From Legionellaceae bacterium (lineage in GTDB: Bacteria; Pseudomonadota; Gammaproteobacteria; Legionellales; Legionellaceae): DNA of 6,994 bases. Location: the NCBI GenBank assembly GCA_030696465.1, contig JAUYSE010000083.1, positions 1 to 6,994 on the forward strand. Reading direction: 5' to 3'. The notes beneath the pieces were generated by a model. The model had not been told where the DNA came from, did no database searches, and saw only the letters and a list, made by a program, of their open reading frames with translations. The position numbers and the translations under genes are program-made. Positions 1 through 6,458 of this stretch are shown here, piece after piece; the first letter of the stretch is position 1, and every line of letters starts with the position of its first letter.

Positions 1-119
1 AACACGCATAAAGTCATCCTGACGCTCTCACGGCGCGTCCTTGCGCCGTGAAGGTTTACGAAAGCCCTTTATTCGATAAGCCTTGTTGGCAACATTTGGG
101 GGTTGGGCGGGAATGGCTG
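1..119. other. Non-coding region downstream of the operon
   Basis: This is the only longer stretch without a gene. It follows the stop of the methyltransferase and holds the hairpin at 28-51. On the coding strand there is also an approximate direct repeat, AAGGCTTATCG and AAGGGCTTTCG, at about 59-84. I see no open reading frame, tRNA-like structure or promoter that I could defend. The mRNA probably ends here or beyond the window edge. Confidence 0.6.
28..51. repeat. GC-rich perfect inverted repeat (9-bp stem, 6-base loop)
   Basis: TCACGGCGC (28-36) is the exact reverse complement of GCGCCGTGA (43-51), separated by GTCCTT. In the transcript of the minus-strand operon it lies about 70 bases after the last stop codon. 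Neither strand has a T-tract after the stem, so it is not a typical intrinsic terminator. The nearby GTCATCCTGAC (13-23) is itself a small palindrome of a type often seen at the edge of dispersed intergenic repeats in proteobacteria. A REP-like repeat or transcript-end stabiliser is the better guess; only the hairpin itself is directly supported. Confidence 0.6.
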
Positions 120-992
120 CTAGTTCTTAAGTTTTTTGGATTTCCCTGAAAAAGTAGGTTTATGTGCCTGTAGTCGTGCCCATAAAATACGTCCGGTGAT
201 GCGCCAAGAACTACTGGTTAATAAGTAATGTAGTTCAGCCTCTGCCTTATGAGCACGAGTTAAGGCGCTTTGTTGCTCTTGGCGAATAAAGGAGTCAAAT
301 ACATTAGGGGGATATTGGAATTGGGGTAATAAATCAATATGTTCATTTGCAATATAAAAACGATTTAGGCCGTCTGCATAGGCAAATTGATAGTCGGCGT
401 TTAATAAAATAGGTTCCCAATCCTGGTAGGCGCTTAAGTCAGGCCAAGTGGCTTCGAGTAGTACAATCCAAGGGCGACCATGTGTCCAATCCTTACTTTG
501 GAGTACGGATTTTTCTGAGCCCTCAACGTCTATTTTTAGAAAATGTACCTCTTGGTTTTTGGGGACATATTGCTTCCAAATGAACTCCAGTGTGACCGCA
601 TTTACTTTTTGTGTCTTTAAGCTTAAGCCATTTTGTACGTGTTGTGTGGCAATATCGGCATTCAAGGTAGATAAACCGGTAGGCTCTCCTGTGGGGTAAG
701 TGATAAATTGCATAGGAAATTCTCCTTCATGCTGATTAATGACCACTGCCAGATTAGTGTCATGCGGACGATGCGCTTGTAGTTGAGCATAGTATTCCGC
801 ATTAGGTTCAATATTGATGCCTCTCCAACCCAGGTTATAGAAGGCTTTTGTGACTGAATCTTCATGGGGTGAGGCGGCGCCAATATCAATATAAAATCCT
901 TTTTCGATGTGTTGTAATGCTCGCTCGAGCATGACGTCTTCATAATTTTGTGCGTAAGAAATAAAGGGATGATGGTGATCATATTTTCTCAT
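120..992 (-). CDS. FkbM-family SAM-dependent methyltransferase with SSWRIT-type C-terminal tail
   Basis: A 290-residue soluble class I methyltransferase of the FkbM family, whose members O-methylate sugars or other hydroxyl groups; in polysaccharide loci they usually act on glycans. The N-terminal block SYAQNYEDVMLERAL (12-26) is typical of FkbM proteins in such loci. The SAM-binding part has FYIDIGAASPHEDS (33-46), followed by NIEPN (60-64) with E62 as the likely ribose-binding acid. LKIDVEGSEKSVL (152-164) and WIVLLEA (175-181) are the other family blocks. After the domain come a short Ala/Glu-rich helix (about 238-257) and SSWRITGRILWA (261-272). This resembles the S.SWR.T.PLR tail seen at the end of many bacterial glycosyltransferases and methyltransferases of surface-glycan clusters. 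The start overlaps the upstream stop by 14 bases and has the Shine-Dalgarno AGAGGA five bases before it. It is the last gene of the run. The methylated sugar and position are unknown. Confidence 0.92.
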   Translation of the reverse strand: MRKYDHHHPFISYAQNYEDVMLERALQHIEKGFYIDIGAASPHEDSVTKAFYNLGWRGINIEPNAEYYAQLQAHRPHDTNLAVVINQHEGEFPMQFITYPTGEPTGLSTLNADIATQHVQNGLSLKTQKVNAVTLEFIWKQYVPKNQEVHFLKIDVEGSEKSVLQSKDWTHGRPWIVLLEATWPDLSAYQDWEPILLNADYQFAYADGLNRFYIANEHIDLLPQFQYPPNVFDSFIRQEQQSALTRAHKAEAELHYLLTSSSWRITGRILWARLQAHKPTFSGKSKKLKN

Positions 993-3084
993 GTGAGTCC
1001 TCTTCGATAGTATTTTTTGATGGTGTATTTTGTATAGCTTGTATTTTAAGCTGTACTAAACCAATACCTAATTTTCGGTCATCTTCATTACTTAACCCGA
1101 GTTCTTGAGGCGAAGTGGGTTCTGGAATGTTAATGTTGATGGTATTTGCATTTTCTAGATTATCTATTTTGAATGATAGAGTACTATTTGCCGCCGTTAA
1201 GTGGAATGGGTGTATATCATTTCCTACTTGCACATAAAAAGGTTTATCTATATTCGGGCCGAATGCATGAGCAACAAGTTGTATTTTAAATTTGTTGGGG
1301 AGAGGGTGGTTGAATTGGATGCTCACGGTCTTCTCTATGGACCAAGTTCCCCATTTTTCTGGGACGGAGAGTCCTTTGATAGAATAGTCAAGAAGCGGTT
1401 CCGGAAGGGCATTGAATTCGATGAGATTACTGATTATAGAGTTCTTTGTACGCATGATGCGGAAGCCACCCATAGAGATACTGGCAAGATGTTTATCGGA
1501 AACGTTTAGATCTCCAATGAGTACAATCCATCGTGTGTCTTTCGGAAGTTTCGCCAGATCATAAGTACTTCCTCGAGGGGCTACTTTGAAAGAGGCGCTA
1601 GGAGTGTCTAAATAAAAGAGTGTTCTATATAAGCCTACAGGTTCGAAGCCAATAACAACGGTGTTTTTTAAGGCGCTCGTAGGTAGATACTGTTTTGTGA
1701 GTATGCCCGCTCTATCATAAGGATTAGGAGAAGACTGATGTAATTGTGACGAGACATTGAAAGAAGAAGCAAGTACCGCAAAAGGCAGGAGTCCATAAGC
1801 AAATAAGGTGCTCCCGAAAGATTTTTTCTGTAACCAAAGAAAAAGTGCAAAAAGAGAAAGTATGCCATAACTGTAGCATCTCGCTTTTGATTTTATGAGG
1901 CCACAAATTTCCGGATTGTCTACAAAATGGGAGATATAGGGGGTCAAATGTGAATATGTCGCATAAAAAATAGCGATCCCAATGGGGATCCCGATAATAT
2001 ATCTTGAAAGTTTCTCAGGACTGATCTCTTTATCATACGCAAGTTTTATGGCGATGATATAAAAAAATGGTAATGCAAAATTGTAATAACGCATGTGTAA
2101 ACGATTATATTCTTGTAGTTCAGCACTAAATAGAGAAGTAACTAGTAGTAAATTCAATAATACAAAAATTGAAAAAATACAGACTTTATGGAAGGGAGAG
2201 GGGTCATAATGTTTTTTAGAGGATATTTGTTCAAGAGTGACACATAACGCAGTGGCAAATGGAAGGCTATATAGAAAAGAGAGTGTTGTAAAATGTATAG
2301 TGAAAAATTGGAGAGTTAAGCGCATAAAAGCGCTTATTGAAAGAGGGTTTGTGATGAATGAGGTGTAAAAGCCACCTAAAACAGTGAGACCAGATTTACC
2401 CGCAAATAGGTATCCTCCAAAAAACTTAACCAATATAGCGGATATGAAGAAATAAGCAAAACTTAAGAGTGCTTTTTGATTGGACTGCGCTGTATTCTTA
2501 AAAACATATAAAATATATAAGGCAATAGAGGGAAGCAAGAAAACTGCATGAGGTTTTACGAAAGATAGTGTCCCTAGAATAGCACCAGCAAGGCACCATC
2601 TATAAGTATTTGAACTTGCGTTTAAAGAGAGGATATACCATGAAAAAATCCAAAACACTAAAAAATACAAGCTTTCTGGCATGAAATAAGCGGTATAGGA
2701 ATTGATAGGACTAGCAATAGCGAGAAGTGCAACTAGACAAGCAGCGAAGGGACCCATAATGGATCGGGAAATTAAAAAAATAAAGGGGATGGCGCTCACA
2801 AAAAATAGGGAATTCAATACTTTTGTACACGTTAAAAAATCGCGACCACAATAATTGGTCACATGGTATATTGAGAAGTAAATATACTCGGGAATAGTGG
2901 ATGCTGATAATGGTAGCAGTCTTGCAAATTTACTATACAAATATTCGTCAGCAAGCACCACTAGGTCTATTCCACTGCTGCGAAATATCAGAAAGATTAA
3001 GAAAAAAAGCATGGTTGCAAGAAGAATAATAGGGATGTTCTTTTCAAGATATTCTCTAGTCAGCATCTTACTTTTTTCGCGCAT
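979..3084 (-). CDS. Polytopic GT-C-like membrane glycosyltransferase with C-terminal DUF7024-type domain
   Basis: A 701-residue inner-membrane protein. A first membrane helix at about 18-36 is followed by an outer loop with the acidic pair D46-E47 in VLADEYLYSKF; an acidic pair in the first periplasmic loop is the typical catalytic site of GT-C enzymes (GT39, ArnT and PMT type), which use polyprenyl-phosphate sugars. About a dozen further hydrophobic segments follow up to about residue 440. Residues 455-555 look like a soluble periplasmic domain. The C-terminus (about 565-683) is a predicted beta-domain with GLSVPEKWGTWS (571-582), HAFGPN (606-611), IPEPTSPQELG (653-663) and DDRKLGIGL (668-676). 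I recognise this from memory as the DUF7024 type found at the end of envelope-polysaccharide membrane proteins. The start at 3084 has a well-placed Shine-Dalgarno; the alternative ATG at 3066 does not. The gene is AT-richer than its neighbours. It likely adds or modifies a sugar on the periplasmic side. GT-C assignment is probable; substrate unknown. Confidence 0.85.
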   Translation of the reverse strand: MREKSKMLTREYLEKNIPIILLATMLFFLIFLIFRSSGIDLVVLADEYLYSKFARLLPLSASTIPEYIYFSIYHVTNYCGRDFLTCTKVLNSLFFVSAIPFIFLISRSIMGPFAACLVALLAIASPINSYTAYFMPESLYFLVFWIFSWYILSLNASSNTYRWCLAGAILGTLSFVKPHAVFLLPSIALYILYVFKNTAQSNQKALLSFAYFFISAILVKFFGGYLFAGKSGLTVLGGFYTSFITNPLSISAFMRLTLQFFTIHFTTLSFLYSLPFATALCVTLEQISSKKHYDPSPFHKVCIFSIFVLLNLLLVTSLFSAELQEYNRLHMRYYNFALPFFYIIAIKLAYDKEISPEKLSRYIIGIPIGIAIFYATYSHLTPYISHFVDNPEICGLIKSKARCYSYGILSLFALFLWLQKKSFGSTLFAYGLLPFAVLASSFNVSSQLHQSSPNPYDRAGILTKQYLPTSALKNTVVIGFEPVGLYRTLFYLDTPSASFKVAPRGSTYDLAKLPKDTRWIVLIGDLNVSDKHLASISMGGFRIMRTKNSIISNLIEFNALPEPLLDYSIKGLSVPEKWGTWSIEKTVSIQFNHPLPNKFKIQLVAHAFGPNIDKPFYVQVGNDIHPFHLTAANSTLSFKIDNLENANTININIPEPTSPQELGLSNEDDRKLGIGLVQLKIQAIQNTPSKNTIEEDSHEKI
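998..1003 (-). promoter_or_regulatory. Shine-Dalgarno for the FkbM methyltransferase (AGAGGA)
   Basis: AGAGGA lies five bases before the ATG at 992 on the coding strand, inside the last codons of the membrane-protein gene, whose stop (979-981) lies beyond this start. It supports the 14-base overlap as real. Confidence 0.78.
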
Positions 3085-3093
3085 TGTAAAAAA

Positions 3094-3100
3094 TTCCTTA
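3094..3100 (-). promoter_or_regulatory. Shine-Dalgarno overlapping a stop codon, for the GT-C membrane protein
   Basis: On the coding strand TAAGGAA combines the TAA stop of the third glycosyltransferase (3098-3100) with an AAGGA ribosome-binding site about ten bases before the ATG at 3084. This decides for the 3084 start over the in-frame ATG at 3066, which lacks a comparable site, and implies coupled or re-initiating translation. Confidence 0.75.
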
Positions 3101-4402
3101 AGTATTCTTGAGGTTAAATAGGTTCAATGGGTGGATAATATTTTCTTGATTTAGAAAATCTGAGGTTGTCGACCATTGATGCATAATATTACAAAAATAG
3201 TGTATCGCGTTTAGAGACACTTGAGTTTTCATCGTAATTTCAATGAGGTCAATAATATTTTCCACATAGTTTTGGGAGGTAAATGTTTTTTCGGCCCATT
3301 GTTGCGCTTGTATCCCCATGGCTTTTCGTTGCGCTGGGTTTTTAAAGAGAAGGTCTAAGGCCGCTGAGAGATCAGCGATTTCATTGTCCGGATTTATTTT
3401 GAGGGCACAAGTATTAGGTATCTCTTTATAAAATCCAGTATTGGTAACGATAATGGCGGCGCCATACAGCATGGCTTCAATGGCGGATGCGGAGGCAGCC
3501 TTAAGGCTTGGCCAACGCAAACAACAGATCACGTCACTATCGGTAATCGCTTGTGCTAAAACGGTATCTTCGACTTCTCCAGAGATGATAAGATTCACAT
3601 TATATTTTTGGGCTAGGGTAGACAGTTTATTGGCTATTGCTGGCTTAATTTCCCCTACTAGTCTATAAATAGTATGTTGACGAAGATCGGCGTTTTCCCC
3701 TATTGCTTGGATAACACTGTCAATACGCTTATTGGTATTGACATGCCCTATCGTCAGTATCTGAAATTTATTTTGAAAAGTGGATGCTTTTTTTTGTAGG
3801 GTTAGTGCTATGCCAGGGGCATTATATGGCAAAGGGACAGTGCGGATGGGCCCAGGGCAGGCACGCATAATTCGGTCACAGCCCCAGTTACTATGCGTGA
3901 TAACGCCCAGTGCCATGGAGGCAATCCATTCTATCATGGGAGCCGTGTTTCTTGTTTTTTCAGTAAAAGGTTCAGGGCAAGTCAAGGTAAAGAACTGATT
4001 AGCAATAATAGGCTCATACCATTGATGTAAGATGAGTTTTGCTTGGGTGTAATCAGATTTTGCCCATTCTAGAAAAATGCCCCCTAGAAAAAAATCATGT
4101 AAACAGACAATCCCGGGATATTGGGGGAGCCAATGCAACCCTCCTTGATGAAATTCGTAGCAATTGCCAATTTGATAAATACAGGCATCGGCGAGAGCAA
4201 CTGCTTCAGTAACTTGATCTGTGTTCGTCCAATGAATGATGGGGGTGCCGAAATTAAAGGTGTCGGTACCGAATAAATGCTTGGCTTCTGTTTGAATGAT
4301 CGTGATGGCATGTCCTTGGGCGAACAGTTCATGGCTTATTAAATGTGCCATGCGCGCAATAGCGGATTTTTTAACGGTGGGCGTAAACAAGACTATATTC
4401 AT
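3098..4402 (-). CDS. GT4-like glycosyltransferase, divergent (434 aa)
   Basis: A soluble glycosyltransferase of the GT-B/GT4 type, only distantly related to the two preceding genes. I chose the start at 4402 (MNIVLFTPT), not the in-frame ATG at 4432, because it gives the same ATGA overlap as the two junctions upstream and begins directly with the first Rossmann beta-strand. Visible blocks are CLHDFFLGG (100-108), THSNWG (169-174), VPLPYN (189-194), ILTIGHVNTNKR (215-226, donor phosphate loop with K225 and R226), CLRWPSLKAASASAIEAM (294-311) and VTNTGFYKEIP (319-329). This matches a GT4 subgroup common in O-antigen and capsule loci, with an LHDF block and an R.P...SAS..EA block. Where GT4 enzymes usually have the first Glu of EX7E, this protein has K301 (K301-X7-E309). 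After the GT domain, about residues 375-434 form a helical tail that I do not recognise. Sugar specificity is unknown. Confidence 0.88.
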   Translation of the reverse strand: MNIVLFTPTVKKSAIARMAHLISHELFAQGHAITIIQTEAKHLFGTDTFNFGTPIIHWTNTDQVTEAVALADACIYQIGNCYEFHQGGLHWLPQYPGIVCLHDFFLGGIFLEWAKSDYTQAKLILHQWYEPIIANQFFTLTCPEPFTEKTRNTAPMIEWIASMALGVITHSNWGCDRIMRACPGPIRTVPLPYNAPGIALTLQKKASTFQNKFQILTIGHVNTNKRIDSVIQAIGENADLRQHTIYRLVGEIKPAIANKLSTLAQKYNVNLIISGEVEDTVLAQAITDSDVICCLRWPSLKAASASAIEAMLYGAAIIVTNTGFYKEIPNTCALKINPDNEIADLSAALDLLFKNPAQRKAMGIQAQQWAEKTFTSQNYVENIIDLIEITMKTQVSLNAIHYFCNIMHQWSTTSDFLNQENIIHPLNLFNLKNT

Positions 4403-5430
4403 TGGAGTAGGGTCTCCACTGTTTGAGGCCAATTAATTTTAAGCCTATCTAATGCGTCTTTGGCTGCTTCACCATATTGTTTCGTTTTTTTTTGCAATAC
4501 TTGACTCATAACATCAGCCAGATGCTTAAGATGGGGCTTCGCGACCCATCCTGTTTTTTTATGTTGTACGAGCTTTAATACGCCTCCGCTATCGGTTGTC
4601 GTGATAAGCGCTTTGGAGGCAGTAGCGGCCTCCATGGTGACATATCCCAGTGAGTCCTCATTAAAGGGTAAATAAGCGACGGCCGCAGCTTTATTGATAT
4701 ATTCTGCATAAGTGTCGCGAGGAAGGAAACGTAGATCCAGCTTTACTCGATGCTCCAATCCGAATTTACATACTATTTTTTTTAATTTTAGGGCATCGGC
4801 AGGGCTGTCTGGTGGGCCGGCAATGATCAATTTTACGCGTGCGTCTGCATGGGCTAATGCCTCTACTAAAAGATATTGACGTTTCATGTCGTTGATGCGT
4901 CCGCCGGCGAAAATATAGTCGCCTTTTTCTGCGTGAAAAAATCGTTCTGGATCGTTCACAGGAGGAAGTAAAACTTCCGCATTAAAACCGTTATATTGTT
5001 GCATGCGTTGCTGGGTAATTTCAGAGTTAGTAAATAGTCGACGACTTTCCGAAAAACATTCATTGTCTGCGGTTTTAATGAGATCGCGTAAATTATTACC
5101 TTCTTGATTTGCAGGTATATTACTGTCTCCGCTGTCAAATAAATCATAGGCTTGACGGTATTGATGTAGAATCCAAAGCGTTTTTTTAGGATGTTTGATT
5201 AAATAGGCGGGAAACTTTAATGCGATCACTTGGTCAACGTTCCAGAGCTCAAATGCGCGAGCCATCAACATTTGGGAAGGAATATTCATTGCAGGTTCCC
5301 ATTGAAAGGGAATACGTAATATTTCAGCTTGGTGACCTGCAATAATAAGATTTTTTTGCAAATGAACGGCTAGTTCTTCGGCTCCTCCCCAGATAAAAGG
5401 GGCCATATTATTTACTACCAGGACTTTCAT
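4399..5430 (-). CDS. GT4-type glycosyltransferase, second of two tandem paralogues
   Basis: A soluble 343-residue GT-B fold glycosyltransferase, the same length as its upstream neighbour and alignable to it over its whole length. Shared blocks include PFI.GG near residue 11, HP.K.LW near 80, FTNS (133-136), EVL.PPV (152-158), PERFF (161-165), AYLP.NEDS.GY (252-263) and SGGVL.LVQ (281-289). R178 and K183 match the donor phosphate-binding pair of GT4. As in the paralogue, the acidic motif has E258 eight residues before E267, with D259 at the usual spacing. The start overlaps the previous stop as ATGA (5427-5430) and has its own Shine-Dalgarno AAAGGA seven bases upstream. The pair probably arose by duplication and adds different sugars or makes different linkages in one glycan; that is inference. 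The gene holds A-tracts of 7, 8 and 9 bases on the coding strand, each read as a Lys-Lys pair. Confidence 0.93.
   Translation of the reverse strand: MKVLVVNNMAPFIWGGAEELAVHLQKNLIIAGHQAEILRIPFQWEPAMNIPSQMLMARAFELWNVDQVIALKFPAYLIKHPKKTLWILHQYRQAYDLFDSGDSNIPANQEGNNLRDLIKTADNECFSESRRLFTNSEITQQRMQQYNGFNAEVLLPPVNDPERFFHAEKGDYIFAGGRINDMKRQYLLVEALAHADARVKLIIAGPPDSPADALKLKKIVCKFGLEHRVKLDLRFLPRDTYAEYINKAAAVAYLPFNEDSLGYVTMEAATASKALITTTDSGGVLKLVQHKKTGWVAKPHLKHLADVMSQVLQKKTKQYGEAAKDALDRLKINWPQTVETLLQ
4403..4418 (-). promoter_or_regulatory. Ribosome-binding region folded in a small hairpin before the third GT
   Basis: On the coding strand the 16 bases directly before the ATG at 4402 read TGGAGACCCTACTCCA. 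TGGAG (4414-4418) is complementary to CTCCA (4403-4407), giving a 5-bp stem with a 6-base loop. GGAGA is the only Shine-Dalgarno-like element, about ten bases from the start, and its GGAG would be paired in the stem. The same bases encode the end of the upstream glycosyltransferase, so a ribosome finishing that gene would melt the stem. The pairing is seen in the sequence; a regulatory role is inferred. Confidence 0.45.
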
Positions 5431-6458
5431 GCTAAAATCCTTTGCAGTACGTGAGACCAGGAAATATTAAGTTCGGACAGTCGTTGACGTGCATTTTCGC
5501 CCATTTTTTTTGTTGTTACACGATCTATATAGAGCTTATCCATCGCCTCTGCTAATGCTTGTGGGGAAGGTTCGGTAATGTAACCATTTATCCCATCTTG
5601 CACTAGTTCAAGTACCCCCCCTGAGTCGGCAGTGGTTAAGATGGCTTTGCCAGCATGACTGGCCTCTATACTTGGGTATCCATAAGAATCTTCATTCACG
5701 GGCAAATAAGCGGCGGCTAAGCAATGTGCAAATTGTTGTACTTTTTCTTCCTCACTAATCCAACGATTTTCTATCGTCACTTGCTCAGAAAGATTCAGTT
5801 CCGTTATTTTTTGGATTAAAGTATCTGCGTAACCGTCAGAGTCTACGCCAGACAAGTGTAAATGCACTGGTGTTCGAGTGTATTGCATCGCGTCTATCAA
5901 TAAGTGTTGTCGTTTATGATGTTCGAGCCGACAAATATACACGATACTGTTATTGTGTCTTGCTGTGAAAAACCGTTCGGGTTGGAAAACTGGAGGATAT
6001 AACACTTCACTATCAATATGATTATATGTTTTTAAGCGATGAGAGACCTCTTTCGAGTTAGTGAAAATAGTTTTCGCTTCTCTAAGGGCCGCATTATCCA
6101 CCGTATGTAAGGCATCTCGAATACCTCGATGCTGGGCGTCGTCCGGGAATCCGCGATAGGGGCTATCCCATAAATCATAAAAAAGCCGAAGATGATGGAT
6201 AAACCACAGTATTTTATGGGGGTGTGGAATTAAATGTGCCTGGGGTCGAAAACAGATAATGCGATCGGCGGAGTCTACGTTGACCCAGCGGTAAGCCATC
6301 ATTTGTTGAAATAAAGTACTTGGGGCGTCTACTTGAGGTAAATAAATTTTTTCAACTTGGTGCCCTTGTTCTTCAAGCATCATTTGCAGCCACTCGACAA
6401 TATTTCTATAGCCTCCAGAAATAAAGGGTACAAAGGAGGAGCATAATGCAATTTTCAT
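5427..6458 (-). CDS. GT4-type glycosyltransferase, first of two tandem paralogues
   Basis: A 343-residue GT-B fold glycosyltransferase with no signal peptide or membrane segment, expected to act at the cytosolic face of the inner membrane and transfer a sugar from a nucleotide donor to a growing glycan. The N-terminal domain opens with the glycine-rich acceptor-side loop PFISGG (11-16) and carries IFTNS (131-135) and EVLYPPV (151-157). The C-terminal donor domain has CRLEHHKRQ (176-184; R177 and K182 match the GT4 phosphate-binding pair), NEDSYGYPSIEAS (255-267) and DSGGVLELV (278-286). The EX7E-type motif is a variant: E256 lies eight residues before E265, while D257 has the standard seven-residue spacing. 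The start is fixed by the ATGA overlap with the aminotransferase stop. No clear Shine-Dalgarno precedes it, so translation probably depends on coupling. It is clearly related to the next gene. Donor, acceptor and linkage cannot be read from the sequence. Confidence 0.93.
   Translation of the reverse strand: MKIALCSSFVPFISGGYRNIVEWLQMMLEEQGHQVEKIYLPQVDAPSTLFQQMMAYRWVNVDSADRIICFRPQAHLIPHPHKILWFIHHLRLFYDLWDSPYRGFPDDAQHRGIRDALHTVDNAALREAKTIFTNSKEVSHRLKTYNHIDSEVLYPPVFQPERFFTARHNNSIVYICRLEHHKRQHLLIDAMQYTRTPVHLHLSGVDSDGYADTLIQKITELNLSEQVTIENRWISEEEKVQQFAHCLAAAYLPVNEDSYGYPSIEASHAGKAILTTADSGGVLELVQDGINGYITEPSPQALAEAMDKLYIDRVTTKKMGENARQRLSELNISWSHVLQRILA
5438..5443 (-). promoter_or_regulatory. Shine-Dalgarno for second GT4 (AAAGGA)
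   Basis: On the coding strand AAAGGA lies seven bases before the ATG at 5430, within the last codons of the upstream gene. It supports that start together with the ATGA overlap at 5427-5430. Confidence 0.75.
6455..6458 (-). other. ATGA stop/start overlap, aminotransferase to first GT4
   Basis: The TGA of the aminotransferase and the ATG of the first glycosyltransferase share four bases. The preceding 17 bases show no good purine-rich Shine-Dalgarno, so this start probably relies on ribosomes terminating at the upstream gene. Confidence 0.85.

Noticed and set aside
28..51. Rho-independent terminator
   Set aside because: The stem is strong, but no T-run follows it on either strand, so it is recorded only as an inverted repeat.
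662..982. Minus-strand frame of 106 codons overlapping the methyltransferase
   Set aside because: It is an out-of-frame shadow of the FkbM gene; its product shows no motif, while the main frame carries the full SAM-binding pattern.
1201..1509. Plus-strand open frame of 102 codons inside the membrane-protein gene
   Set aside because: It lies opposite a well-supported coding region with recognisable domain motifs, has no family features or convincing ribosome-binding site, and is best explained as an antisense shadow. The other opposite-strand and out-of-frame frames were rejected for the same reason.
4403..4432. Ten-residue N-terminal extension of the third glycosyltransferase from an upstream in-frame ATG at 4432
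   Set aside because: The extension (ASNSGDPTP) does not look like part of a GT-B fold, would overlap the upstream gene by 34 bases, and the ATG at 4402 gives the same ATGA overlap as the neighbouring junctions.
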